Below the pieces are notes generated by a model. That model did no database searches, had not been told where the DNA came from, and saw only the letters and a list, made by a program, of their open reading frames with translations. The translations under genes and the position numbers were made by a program. Below are positions 1 through 7,650 of a DNA stretch of 19,845 nucleotides, in pieces. The DNA lies in assembly GCA_052035915.1 (NCBI GenBank), contig JBPOHE010000075.1, positions 1 to 19,845 on the forward strand, written 5' to 3'. The stretch is from JBPOHE01 sp052035915 (lineage in GTDB: Bacteria; Pseudomonadota; Gammaproteobacteria; Chromatiales; Chromatiaceae). Each line of letters starts with the position of its first letter. Within the stretch, counting starts at the first letter, position 1.

Positions 1-214
1 GCCACAATGGTCCGGTACGCGATAGCCTTCGCCAACGCAAAATTCGCGCAGCTCTCAATGATAACTATCGGTTGAACCTTATCCTCGGCGTCCTGACCCC
101 AGCCACTACATAGCGCGATTGCCCTGAGGCCAAGTCGTCCGTTGGGGCTTTACACCAAGGCGATGGCTGGCCTCGTGATCCTTTTCCCCACAGGTAACGA
201 AGGAGGTCCGTGGT

Positions 215-1042
215 TTGCTTCACCCAGTTCTCGGAGCCGGGAGATCCCGAGGAGGACGAGCCCAGGCTCTCTGTCTTCAAGCTAGCCCGACACCGGGAAG
301 CGCTCCGGCAAGGAACTTGATCACCACTCCCCCGAGCGGATCATGGCGACTCTCCATCATCATCCCCTGCCTGAATGAAGGGGCCATCGTCCGTCCGGCC
401 TTGTTGGCCCTGCAATGGCTGCGGACCCGGGGCCATGAGTTGATCCTGGTGGACGGGGGCAGTTCCGACGGCACCCCGGATCTGGTACCGGATCTGGTCG
501 ATCTCATGCTTCACAGCCCACCCGGTCGGGCGGTGCAAATGAATCTCGGGGCGCGCCGGGCGAAGGGCGCGGTGTTCTGGTTTCTCCATCTGGATACGGA
601 GGTGCCTCCCGGCGCCGATGAGCGCCTGCTCACCGCCCTCGGGGATGGCCCGGGCTGGGGACGTTTCGATGTGCGCCTGAGCGGACGGCAGCCGCTCTTT
701 CGCCTGGTCGAGTGGATGATGAATCAACGTTCGCGCCTGACCGGGATCGCCACCGGGGATCAGGGCCTTTTCGTCTCCCGTGACTGGTTCGAGGCCGTCG
801 GGGGCTATCCGGAAATCGCCCTCATGGAGGATATCGAGCTGTCGCGGCGCTTGAAACGCCTGGGGCGCCCGCACTCGCTCCAACCGGCGCTCCGCACCTC
901 CAGCCGGCGCTGGGAGCATCGCGGTCCGCTCCGCACCATCCTGCTGATGTGGTCGTTGCGCCTGGCCCATGCCCTGGGGGTGGACCCGCGGCGACTGGCC
1001 GCCTGGTATCGGACATGCAGTTCCCCCAAGCGCGAATCCTGA
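215..1042 (+). CDS. TIGR04283-type family 2 glycosyltransferase (arsenosugar-associated)
   Basis: A cytoplasmic GT-A fold glycosyltransferase of 275 aa. The family-2 signature is clear: LSIIIPCLNEG (about residues 46-56), VDGGSSDGT (about 87-95), a DxD-like HLDTEVPPG, then TGDQGLFVSRDWFEAVGGYPE and the acceptor-site MEDIELSRRLKRLGRP. The middle and C-terminal motifs match the TIGR04283 group, which co-occurs with the radical SAM enzyme ArsS in arsenosugar gene sets; the actual sugar and acceptor cannot be read from the sequence. The TTG start is chosen because a perfect AAGGAGGT sits at 200-207, 7 nt upstream. This leaves about 45 unusual residues before the conserved domain. A later in-frame TTG at 317 would give a more typical N-terminus but has only 2 nt between its purine run and the start. 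The 3' end overlaps the next gene by 28 nt, so the two are probably translationally coupled. Confidence 0.85.
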   Translation: MLHPVLGAGRSRGGRAQALCLQASPTPGSAPARNLITTPPSGSWRLSIIIPCLNEGAIVRPALLALQWLRTRGHELILVDGGSSDGTPDLVPDLVDLMLHSPPGRAVQMNLGARRAKGAVFWFLHLDTEVPPGADERLLTALGDGPGWGRFDVRLSGRQPLFRLVEWMMNQRSRLTGIATGDQGLFVSRDWFEAVGGYPEIALMEDIELSRRLKRLGRPHSLQPALRTSSRRWEHRGPLRTILLMWSLRLAHALGVDPRRLAAWYRTCSSPKRES

Positions 1043-1854
1043 TCTTCGCCAAGGCCCCCGAGCCGGGCAAGGTGAAGACCCGCCTCATCCCCGCCCTGGG
1101 GGTCGAGGGCGCGACCCGGGTCTATCGCCATCTGCTCGAACGCACCCTGGCCCGATGCGCCGCGGCCAATCTCTGTCCGCTGGAACTCTGGGTCAGTCCC
1201 GACCTGGATCAGCCGCTCTGGCAGGAGTATGTACGGGAGTATGCTGTCAGCCTGCATCGGCAGCCGGGACAGGATCTCGGCGCCCGCATGGGATCGGCGC
1301 TCAAAGCCGCCCTCGGGCGCGCCTCCCAGGCGGTGATTATCGGCACGGATATCCCCGGATTCAGTGCGGATCACCTCGCCCAGACCCTCGCCTGGCTCGA
1401 CCAGGGCCTGGACGCCGTGCTGGGACCCGTGGAGGATGGCGGTTATTGGCTGCTGGGACTCAGACACTATGCCGGAGAAGTATTCGCCGACATCCCCTGG
1501 AGCACGGACAGGGTGCTCGAACTCAGTCGCCGGCGGCTGGCGGCGCTGGGCTGGCGCTGGCGGGAACTGGAACCGCTCTGGGATCTGGATCGCCTAGAGG
1601 ATCTGCGACGGTGGGCGCTTGAGGATGAGTTCCAATACCGCCTTGCTGCCGAAGTAGGCCAGCATCAGCACCAGGACCCCGCTCAGTGTCCAGGCGATCG
1701 CCGTGCGACCCCGCCAGCCGAACTGGAAACGCCCCCAGAGCAGGGTGCCGAACACCAGCCAGGAAGTGATGGACAGGATGGTCTTGTGGGCGAGGTGTTG
1801 GGCGAACATATCCTCCAGGAACATCAGCCCGCTCCCCAGGGAAAGCGTCAATAA
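1015..1854 (+). CDS. TIGR04282/DUF2064 glycosyltransferase-like protein with antisense-encoded C-terminal extension
   Basis: A 279-aa protein whose first ~195 residues are a MobA/CofC-like GT-A domain. Visible motifs are ILIFAKAPEPGKVKTRL at the N-terminus, GQDLGARMGSAL, VIIGTDIPG (the metal-binding Asp region), GPVEDGGYWLLGL, IPWSTDRVLELSRRRL, and the usual terminal motif PLWDLDRLEDL. The family (TIGR04282, DUF2064) accompanies TIGR04283 and ArsS in arsenosugar gene sets; its substrate is not established. ATG 1015 is preferred because MQFPQARILIFAKAP starts right at the domain; an upstream GTG in the same frame exists at 949. The family normally ends near the LEDL motif, about nt 1600. Here the frame stays open for ~85 more residues, rich in Gln, Glu and Pro, which are antisense to the 3' end of the ypjD-like gene. 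A lost stop codon or small frameshift is possible. Confidence 0.85.
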   Translation: MQFPQARILIFAKAPEPGKVKTRLIPALGVEGATRVYRHLLERTLARCAAANLCPLELWVSPDLDQPLWQEYVREYAVSLHRQPGQDLGARMGSALKAALGRASQAVIIGTDIPGFSADHLAQTLAWLDQGLDAVLGPVEDGGYWLLGLRHYAGEVFADIPWSTDRVLELSRRRLAALGWRWRELEPLWDLDRLEDLRRWALEDEFQYRLAAEVGQHQHQDPAQCPGDRRATPPAELETPPEQGAEHQPGSDGQDGLVGEVLGEHILQEHQPAPQGKRQ

Positions 1855-2421
1855 CAAGAATCCCGCTGCAATCATCTCGAACAGCAGGGATTCCATGGTC
1901 TGGAGCGGCGGCAGGGCACGGATGAAGCCCCCGGGATGTCGTCGATGCAGATGGCGATCCTGAACCGCCAGCAGCACCGCCTGCACGCTGGCCAGGCTCA
2001 GCAGACCATAGGCGAGCATGGACACCAGCACATGGAGCTTGAGCCCCAGGCTGGCGGACTCGTGTAGGAGCCGTGTCGGAGGGAAGTAGGCATCCAGCCC
2101 CAGGCACAGGATGGCCAGGGGAAAGAGCACCAGGCCCAGGTTTTCCACCGGTTTGCCGAAACTGGAGAGCAGCAGCAGCAGCACCACGGTCCAGGCCACC
2201 AGGGAGATGGCCCCGAAGAAACCCAGATTCAGACCGGTGGCGGCGAGGCTTTCCTCCACCAGCAACAGGGCATGCAACAGCAGGGCGACGAAACCCAGAG
2301 CCAGCACCAGCGACCGTGGCGGAAGATGTTCCCGCCCTGGATTGAACAGGCGGAAACCTATGAGACTGGCGCTCGCGAGATAACCCAGAACAGCGAGACT
2401 GGCGATGAAGCTGGCAGACAT
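1594..2421 (-). CDS. ypjD: YpjD/CcsA-like inner-membrane protein (cytochrome c assembly family)
   Basis: A 275-aa polytopic membrane protein with about eight hydrophobic segments, close in length to E. coli YpjD (about 263 aa). It belongs to the CcsA/CcmC cytochrome c assembly-type family. Conserved histidines that could bind haem lie in the segments LLLHALLLVEES, LGLKLHVLVSMLAYG and AQHLAHKTILS, and the family-typical FGWRGRTAIAWTLSG precedes the last helix YFGSKAVLELIL. ATG 2421 is chosen over an upstream in-frame start because AGGA lies about 10 nt before it and the protein then begins directly with the first membrane segment. The gene is divergent from ffh, a pairing conserved in gammaproteobacteria. 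The role of YpjD is not settled; a link to haem or to SRP-dependent insertion is only contextual. The 3' end overlaps the convergent DUF2064 gene by 261 nt. Confidence 0.88.
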   Translation of the reverse strand: MSASFIASLAVLGYLASASLIGFRLFNPGREHLPPRSLVLALGFVALLLHALLLVEESLAATGLNLGFFGAISLVAWTVVLLLLLSSFGKPVENLGLVLFPLAILCLGLDAYFPPTRLLHESASLGLKLHVLVSMLAYGLLSLASVQAVLLAVQDRHLHRRHPGGFIRALPPLQTMESLLFEMIAAGFLLLTLSLGSGLMFLEDMFAQHLAHKTILSITSWLVFGTLLWGRFQFGWRGRTAIAWTLSGVLVLMLAYFGSKAVLELILKRPPSQIL

Positions 2422-2523
2422 CGGCGATTTATCCTGATGTTGACGCGGATAGGGGGATCCTGCCACAGCCGCTTTCCGACCGCCCAAGAGATCGGCGCGT
2501 GTCGGCTTGGCAAGGGCTTCCTC

Positions 2524-2529
2524 TATAAT
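2524..2529 (+). promoter_or_regulatory. Candidate ffh promoter -10 box
   Basis: A perfect TATAAT lies 70 bp upstream of the ffh start, in the ypjD-ffh divergent gap. The hexamer 17 bp upstream (2501-2506, gtcggc) is a poor -35. A TTGGCA at 2507-2512 is only 11 bp away, which is too close. The -10 assignment is therefore plausible but the -35 is not resolved. Confidence 0.45.
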
Positions 2530-2598
2530 GCTGAGTCAATTGTCCCCCCCAGGGCGAAAGAAACCAATATCCATTGCTTCCAGGGAGTGCCTCCAGCC

Positions 2599-3960
2599 AT
2601 GTTCGATAATCTGACCCAACGCCTGAGCCGGGTGCTCAACAACCTCCGTGGTCTGGGGCGCCTGAGCGAAGACAATATCCGCGAAACCCTGCGCGAGGTC
2701 CGCATGGCCTTGCTGGAAGCAGACGTGGCCCTGCCGGTGGTGAAGACCTTCGTCGAACGGGTGCGGCAGAAGGCGGTCGGCGAAGAGGTGATGCAGAGCC
2801 TCACCCCGGGGCAGATGTTGATCAAGATCGTCCGCGACGAGCTGGTGGCGGTCATGGGGACGGCCAACGCCTCGCTCAATCTGGCCGCCCAACCGCCGGC
2901 CGTGGTCCTCATGGCCGGGTTGCAGGGGTCGGGCAAGACCACCACCGCGGCCAAGTTGGCCCGCTGGCTGCATGAGCGCCAGAAGAAATCGGTTTCCCTG
3001 GTGAGCTGCGACGTCTACCGCCCCGCCGCCATCGAACAGCTCAAGACCCTCGCCGGGGAAATCGGCGCCGACTTTTTCCCCAGCAGCCCGCAACAGAGTC
3101 CACTCGATATCGCCCGGGCGGCGCTGAACCATGCCCGCAAGCGTTTCGCCGATGTGCTCATCGTCGACACGGCGGGTCGGCTGCATGTCGACTCCGCCAT
3201 GATGACCGAGATCCAGCAGCTCCATCAGGCCCTGAATCCGGTGGAGACCCTGTTCGTGGTGGACAGCATGACCGGTCAGGACGCCGCCAATACCGCCAAG
3301 GCCTTCAACGACGCCCTGCCGCTGACCGGGGTGATCCTCACCAAGACCGACGGCGATGCCCGGGGCGGAGCGGCCCTGTCGATCCGGGAGATCACCGGCA
3401 AGCCGATCAAATTTCTCGGCGTGGGGGAGAAAACCGCCGCCCTGGAGCCTTTTTATCCCGATCGGGTGGCCTCGCGTATCCTTGGCATGGGCGATGTCCT
3501 CGGTTTGGTTGAAGAGGTCGAGCGCAAGGTCGATCGCGCCAAGGCGGAGCAACTGGCGCAAAAGATCCGCCAGGGCGACGGCTTCGATCTCGAGGATTTC
3601 CGCGACCAACTCGAACAGATGAACAAAATGGGTGGCATGGCGGGCCTGCTGGAGAAACTACCAGGCATGAGCCAGGTCCCGGATCAGGTCAAACAACAGG
3701 TGAACGACAAGGAGATCCGGCGGCTGATCGCCATCATCAATTCGATGACCCGCAAGGAACGGCAGTTTCCGGACATCATCAACGGCTCACGCCGCCGGCG
3801 CATCGCCCTCGGTTCGGGCACCCAGGTCCAGGATGTAAACCGCTTGTTGAAACAGTTCAGCCAGGTGCAGAAGGTGATGAAAAAGATCAAGGGCGGCGGT
3901 CTGGCGCGCATGATGCGTGGCCTGCCCGGGCGTTTCCCGCGCGGGGGACGACCCTTCTGA
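2599..3960 (+). CDS. ffh: Signal recognition particle GTPase Ffh
   Basis: The protein subunit of bacterial SRP; with 4.5S RNA it binds signal sequences of nascent inner-membrane proteins and docks with FtsY. It is 453 aa, the same length as E. coli Ffh. An N-terminal four-helix domain (1-~90) is followed by the G domain with the P-loop GLQGSGKTTTAAK (107-119), DVYRPAA (138-144), DTAGR (190-194) and TKTDGDARGG (248-257). The C-terminal M domain (from ~328) is Met- and Gly-rich (MNKMGGMAGLLEKLPGM) and carries the RNA-binding NGSRRRRIALGSG stretch. ATG 2599 gives the canonical MFDNLTQRLS start and has GGGAG about 10 nt upstream; the reading frame is open further upstream but has no family similarity there. 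The rpsP-rimM-trmD genes that often follow ffh are absent; repeat DNA follows instead. Confidence 0.98.
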   Translation: MFDNLTQRLSRVLNNLRGLGRLSEDNIRETLREVRMALLEADVALPVVKTFVERVRQKAVGEEVMQSLTPGQMLIKIVRDELVAVMGTANASLNLAAQPPAVVLMAGLQGSGKTTTAAKLARWLHERQKKSVSLVSCDVYRPAAIEQLKTLAGEIGADFFPSSPQQSPLDIARAALNHARKRFADVLIVDTAGRLHVDSAMMTEIQQLHQALNPVETLFVVDSMTGQDAANTAKAFNDALPLTGVILTKTDGDARGGAALSIREITGKPIKFLGVGEKTAALEPFYPDRVASRILGMGDVLGLVEEVERKVDRAKAEQLAQKIRQGDGFDLEDFRDQLEQMNKMGGMAGLLEKLPGMSQVPDQVKQQVNDKEIRRLIAIINSMTRKERQFPDIINGSRRRRIALGSGTQVQDVNRLLKQFSQVQKVMKKIKGGGLARMMRGLPGRFPRGGRPF

Positions 3961-4050
3961 GAGCGCAAAACGAGTTGGTGCTGCGTTGGGCGGCCACGCC
4001 GAACTCATCCGCTCGACCATGCGGACCTTGTACGCTGGGGCCTACCTGGC

Positions 4051-4074
4051 GCGACGGGGTTTTAACCCCGTCGC
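4051..4074. repeat. Perfect GC-rich inverted repeat, possible terminator downstream of ffh
   Basis: GCGACGGGGTT at 4051-4061 pairs exactly with AACCCCGTCGC at 4064-4074 across a 2-nt loop. It lies 91 nt after the ffh stop. No T-run follows directly (GACGTTTTGT comes 2-12 nt later), so it may act as a weak terminator or be a palindromic intergenic repeat. A TTGTAC/GTACAA pair (4028-4033, 4085-4090) flanks it, suggesting a larger element. Confidence 0.55.
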
Positions 4075-4150
4075 CGACGTTTTGTACAAAGCCAGGCTAC
4101 CCGGCAGAGTTCAAAGGGATGACATATCCCGTCCGGCCAGAGGAATACCT

Positions 4151-4184
4151 CGATTGAGGCGGTTCACTTCGTTCAGCGCATCCC
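4151..4184 (-). repeat. Left member of a diverged 34-bp inverted repeat pair
   Basis: The reverse complement of this segment matches 4417-4450 at 27 of 34 positions by eye, centred on AGTGAACCGC. The pair flanks the first copy of the GTTCTC element. Similar GAACCGC-type palindromes are common intergenic repeats in sulfur-oxidising gammaproteobacteria, from general knowledge and not checked here. Confidence 0.5.
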
Positions 4185-4193
4185 AGGTTACTA

Positions 4194-4300
4194 CCCGGGC
4201 ATGGGGGTAAAAGCCCGATTTTTGTTCTCTTTTGGAGAACAATATCCATTATTTGTGGGGAATAGTTCTCTAAAGAAGAACGTCTTTTGAGTGGCACCGA
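4194..4300 (+). repeat. GTTCTC-dyad intergenic repeat, copy A
   Basis: It begins with CCCGGGCATGG and carries two dyads: GTTCTC-N5-GAGAAC at 4224-4240 and a degenerate GTTCTC...AAGAAC at 4265-4281, 41 bp apart start to start. The right end is eroded compared with the other copies. It lies between two convergent genes. Confidence 0.75.
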
Positions 4301-4416
4301 AGCTTGGAAACGCCTGTACCGCACGCCGATGGCGTTCCCCAAAAGCCAGATGCCTGTCTGGCCGAAATCAAGGTGAAAAACGGCAAGCCAAGTTTGTCGA
4401 GATGGGCAACATTTAT

Positions 4417-4480
4417 AGGATGTGGTAAACGCAGTGAACCGCATCGATCGAGATGGTTTGATCCGCGATTGATGCGGTTC
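4417..4480 (+). repeat. Palindromic repeat with a 15-bp stem
   Basis: GAACCGCATCGATCG at 4436-4450 pairs with CGATTGATGCGGTTC at 4466-4480, with one G-T type mismatch and a 15-nt loop. Positions 4417-4450 are also the right member of the diverged inverted pair with 4151-4184. No T-run follows. Confidence 0.6.
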
Positions 4481-4613
4481 CTACCTCACCGCGTCCTACT
4501 GCGCTTGGCTCTCCCATTTCATTTCATCCGGGCTACTTGCTTATTCCTTCCCGGAACTCCCAAATGTTGGTCACTTCACTGCCATGGCGAAGACTGTTGC
4601 TTGAAACCGCCCC

Positions 4614-5969
4614 TCATTCGAGACCGAATTTCTTCAGCTTGCGCCACAGGGAGACGCGGTCGATGCCGAGGATCTCCGCCGCCTTGGTGCGATTGCCGCC
4701 GGTACGCTCCAACACCACTTTGATGTACTCCGCTTCCTGGGATTCCAGGGTCGGCAGGGTGGCGACGTTGTGGCGCCAGACGCTCACCCGCAGATCGCGC
4801 AGATTCTCCGGCAACTGGGCCGGTTCCAGGGTCTCGCCGGTTGCCAGGGCCACGCCGCGCTCGATCAGATTGGCCAACTCGCGGACATTGCCCGGGTAAT
4901 CATAGTCGGTGAGCAACTGCATGGCCTCCTGGCTGATCTCGGTGACCGGCTTATCCATCAGCAGGGCGTGTTTCTTGAGGAAAAAATAGGCCAGCAAAGG
5001 GATGTCGTGGCGGCGTTCCACCAGGCTGGGGATATGGAGTTCGACCACATTGAGCCGGTAATAGAGATCCTGGCGAAAACTTCCACCGGCCACCGCCTCC
5101 TTGAGATCCCGATTGGTGGCGGCGAGAAAACGCACATCGACCTTGCGCGGCTGGAGACCGCCGACCCGCAGCAGTTCCCGTTCCTGGATCACCCGCAGCA
5201 GTTTGACCTGCATCGCGGTGGACATCTCCGTCACCTCGTCGAGAAAGAGGCTGCCCCCTTCAGCGACCTCGATGAGGCCGATCTTCTGGCTATCGGCCCC
5301 GGTGAAGGCGCCTTTCTCGTAGCCGAAAAGTTCGCTCGCCAGCAATTCTTCCTGCAGGGCGCCGCAGTTGACGGCGACGAAGGGACGCTGGGCGCGCCGG
5401 CTGTGCAGATGCAGATAGCGGGCCAGGAGTTCCTTGCCGGTGCCGCTCTCGCCGGTAATCACCAGATTGCAGTCCGTGGGCGCCACCTGACGGGCCACCT
5501 CCAGCAATCTTTGCATCCCCGGGTCCTGGGTGACGATGTTGACCCGCCCCCGATAGCCCTCGATCGCCTGGCGCAGGGACTGGTTTTCCTGCTTCAAGCG
5601 GGCCATCTCCATGGCGCTCTGCACCACCTGACGCACCTCATCCAGGCGGAAGGGTTTGGCGATGTAGTGAAAGGCGCCGGCCTTCATGGCCTCCACCGCC
5701 GAGTCCAGGCTGGCATAGGCGGTGATGACCACCACCTGGGTGCTGGGAGAGCGTTCCCGGCTCCGCCGCAGGATCTCCATGCCGTCGACCTGATCCATGC
5801 GCAGATCGGTCAACACCAGATCGAAGGGTTGTTCCAGCAGGGCCTGGAGCCCCCCGGGCCCTGTCTGCCGGGTGGTCACTTCATAGCCCTCTTTCTTCAG
5901 CAGGTGGCTGAGGTTGCGTAAAGACACCGCCTCGTCATCGACGATCAGGATCCGGCCCGGCTGTTCCAT
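4614..5969 (-). CDS. NtrC-type sigma-54-dependent response regulator
   Basis: A 451-aa cytoplasmic transcription activator for RNA polymerase with sigma-54. The receiver domain (1-~120) has the acidic pair D11-D12 and phospho-acceptor D55 (VLTDLRM). The AAA+ domain (about 140-365) has the Walker A GESGTGKE, the sigma-54-contacting GAFTGA loop intact, Walker B GGSLFLDE, AATNRDLK and FRQDLYYRLNV. The C-terminal Fis-type helix-turn-helix reads GGNRTKAAEILGIDRVSLWRKLKKFG. The ATG at 5967-5969 has GGGAGG 6-7 nt upstream and lies 1 nt after the kinase stop, so an in-frame ATG further upstream is rejected. Intact D55 and GAFTGA predict a phosphorylation-dependent activator. The likely target is the divergent operon starting at 7713, which has a sigma-54 promoter. 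Confidence 0.96.
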   Translation of the reverse strand: MEQPGRILIVDDEAVSLRNLSHLLKKEGYEVTTRQTGPGGLQALLEQPFDLVLTDLRMDQVDGMEILRRSRERSPSTQVVVITAYASLDSAVEAMKAGAFHYIAKPFRLDEVRQVVQSAMEMARLKQENQSLRQAIEGYRGRVNIVTQDPGMQRLLEVARQVAPTDCNLVITGESGTGKELLARYLHLHSRRAQRPFVAVNCGALQEELLASELFGYEKGAFTGADSQKIGLIEVAEGGSLFLDEVTEMSTAMQVKLLRVIQERELLRVGGLQPRKVDVRFLAATNRDLKEAVAGGSFRQDLYYRLNVVELHIPSLVERRHDIPLLAYFFLKKHALLMDKPVTEISQEAMQLLTDYDYPGNVRELANLIERGVALATGETLEPAQLPENLRDLRVSVWRHNVATLPTLESQEAEYIKVVLERTGGNRTKAAEILGIDRVSLWRKLKKFGLE

Positions 5970-5970
5970 C

Positions 5971-7434
5971 TCATACCTCCCCGGCACCGGGCAGGCGGAT
6001 CAGGAAGCTCGTTCCCCGCCCGACTCGACTGCTCACGGCGATACAACCGCCCAGATCGCGGATGATCTCCTGCACGATGTAGAGCCCCAGCCCCAGCCCC
6101 TGCCCCACCTCCCGGGTGGTGAAAAAAGGATCGAAGATCTTCGGCAACACCTCGGGCGCAATCCCGGGTCCATCGTCCTCGACGCTGATGACGGCGAGCG
6201 GGTAGCCCTGATCGCATCCTTGGGGATTACCCACTACCAGGGCATCCGCGGGGATCCGGCAGGCCTCCCGGGCGCAGCTCCAACCAGAGACCCGCACATG
6301 GCAGAGTTCGCCACCGGGTTTCTGGGCATTCTTGATCAGATTGACGAACACCTGCTGTAACTGTTGGGCATCCGCCAGGACCCGCAGCTCCCCGGGGATG
6401 GCGTTCTCGACCTCCGTCCGTCCCCGCAACTGAGCGCGCATCAGTACCAGGATGCGGTCCAGCAACTCGGCGGGGGCGATCTCGCCGATCTGCACCGGTC
6501 GCCGCCGGGCGAAATCCAGGATGGTGAGCAGGATGCGGCGCGCCCGCTCGGTCTCGCTGTCGATCTGCCGCAACCATTCGCGCAGCTCCTCGGTCGGCAC
6601 CTGCCCCAGTTCCTCCAAAGCCAGCTGGCAGGAGGAAGAGATATTGGCGAGGGGGTTATTGAGTTCATGGGCCACCCCGGAGACCAAGACCCCCAGGGAG
6701 GCCAGTTTCTCGGTGTGCAGCAATTGCCGGCGCCGGGTCTCCAGTTCCGCCAGCATGCGATTGAAGGCCTGGGTGAAGGAAAGAATCTCCCGGTCGCGGG
6801 AGCTGACCTCCAGATGGTCGAAACGGCCCTCGGCGATGGGTGCCAGGCTGGTCTCCAGTTGGCGCAGGGGGCGCACCACGCTGCGGGCCAGCCAGGGACC
6901 GACGATGGCCCCCAGGGCACCGACGCCGAGCACCGACCACAACAGCCAACGGCTGCTGCGACTCACCACTGCCGAGAGATTCTCCCGCTCCAGGCGGCTC
7001 AGGCCCTGGGCCAGCTCGGTGACTCGATGACCCGCCGCCCGCACTCCGGCTTCAAAGGGCTCGACTTCGGTGGTCGGCAGTGTCGCCAGGGTTTCGAGCA
7101 GTGCCTGGTAGTTGACGAGCCGGGAGGACAGGTCCGCACAGGGACGAGCCGCGCACAACTTATCGAGAAGCGGTCGATGTTCGCCGAGTTGTTCCCTGGC
7201 TTGTTGGGTATAGCGGCGTCCAGCTTCGAGATCGGACTCCTGGAGATAGAGAAAATAGTTTTTCTCGAACCGGCGCACCTCCATCAGGCTTTCCACCAGG
7301 GAGGAAACGGTCGAGCCCTGTTGGATGTGGGTTTCGAGGAACACCAGATCGTCAAAGGTGAAGGCGGAAAGTACCGCGAGCAGAAAGGACAAGGCATAGA
7401 AGCCGATACTGATGCGGGAACCGATGCTGTTCAT
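5971..7434 (-). CDS. Membrane sensor histidine kinase (NtrB/ZraS-like catalytic core)
   Basis: A 487-aa inner-membrane kinase and the partner of the response regulator 1 nt downstream. A first membrane helix (about 9-30) is followed by a ~130-residue, mostly helical periplasmic domain with a Cys pair (C94, C99). A second helix lies at about 163-183, then HAMP (~185-235). The H-box reads SGVAHELNNPLANISSS with phospho-acceptor H256. The ATPase domain has the N-box VNLIKNAQKPGG, the G1 box EDDGPGI, IFDPFFTTREVGQGLGLGLY and the terminal GRGTSFLIRLP. Between the N-box and G1 box is a longer than usual segment with four cysteines (C378, C387, C392, C407). The signal sensed is unknown. ATG 7434 has only a weak ribosome site; the region upstream is shared with the divergent operon at 7713. 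Confidence 0.95.
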   Translation of the reverse strand: MNSIGSRISIGFYALSFLLAVLSAFTFDDLVFLETHIQQGSTVSSLVESLMEVRRFEKNYFLYLQESDLEAGRRYTQQAREQLGEHRPLLDKLCAARPCADLSSRLVNYQALLETLATLPTTEVEPFEAGVRAAGHRVTELAQGLSRLERENLSAVVSRSSRWLLWSVLGVGALGAIVGPWLARSVVRPLRQLETSLAPIAEGRFDHLEVSSRDREILSFTQAFNRMLAELETRRRQLLHTEKLASLGVLVSGVAHELNNPLANISSSCQLALEELGQVPTEELREWLRQIDSETERARRILLTILDFARRRPVQIGEIAPAELLDRILVLMRAQLRGRTEVENAIPGELRVLADAQQLQQVFVNLIKNAQKPGGELCHVRVSGWSCAREACRIPADALVVGNPQGCDQGYPLAVISVEDDGPGIAPEVLPKIFDPFFTTREVGQGLGLGLYIVQEIIRDLGGCIAVSSRVGRGTSFLIRLPGAGEV

Positions 7435-7459
7435 GGGGTGTTTCAGACTGAATCAGACT

Positions 7460-7474
7460 GTTGCAATTTGTAAT
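7460..7474. promoter_or_regulatory. Candidate enhancer (UAS) dyad 1 for the sigma-54 regulator
   Basis: GTTGCAATTTGTAAT reads as TTGCA-N3-TGTAA, an imperfect version of the perfect dyad at 7550-7564. It lies about 210 bp upstream of the predicted sigma-54 start site and 26 bp upstream of the kinase start codon, so it could also affect kinase expression. Confidence 0.5.
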
Positions 7475-7549
7475 GGATCCGCCGTCCATTAGCAAACTGA
7501 GGTCTTGCCGCCATAGCGGCCATTCAGAATCCCCCTTGAGCCTGCGACC

Positions 7550-7564
7550 GTTGCAAAGTGCAAC
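7550..7564. promoter_or_regulatory. Candidate enhancer (UAS) dyad 2 for the sigma-54 regulator
   Basis: GTTGCAAAGTGCAAC is a perfect 6-3-6 palindrome centred about 120 bp upstream of the predicted transcription start, a normal position for an NtrC-type activator. Its half-site TTGCA recurs at 7460-7474. The AT-rich stretch 7600-7645 between it and the promoter could supply DNA bending. Confidence 0.6.
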
Positions 7565-7650
7565 TTCACCCTCATGCCCCAAGACTCGCGGGATTCCCGA
7601 ACAAATATATAAAACATTGTTTAATAACAATATTTAATTGCATGAAAAGA

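Larger units (their letters stand above)
3961..4613. other. Gene-free convergent intergenic region built of palindromic repeats
   Basis: These 653 bp lie between the 3' ends of ffh and the response regulator gene, and I see no convincing coding sequence. The stretch holds a GC hairpin (4051-4074), a pair of diverged inverted copies (4151-4184 and 4417-4450) flanking a copy of the GTTCTC repeat (4194-~4300), and a 15-bp stem at 4436-4480. Short open frames here contain repeat sequence and have no recognisable protein features. Confidence 0.7.

Noticed and set aside
1..214. Open frame on the minus strand from about 149 to the left edge, with a hydrophobic stretch PIVIIESCANFALAKAIAYR
   Set aside because: No start codon fits and about 49 codons are too few; no family is recognisable. 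It could be the end of a gene outside the window or chance.
2272..2598. In-frame upstream extension of ffh
   Set aside because: It runs through the ypjD start region and the TATAAT, and Ffh proteins start at MFDNL.
4157..4723. Short plus-strand open frames between ffh and the response regulator
   Set aside because: They are built from palindromic repeats and the antisense of the regulator's 3' end, with no protein features.
4770..5921. Long plus-strand open frame opposite the response regulator
   Set aside because: The minus frame carries the full receiver, AAA+ and HTH motifs; the plus translation has none.
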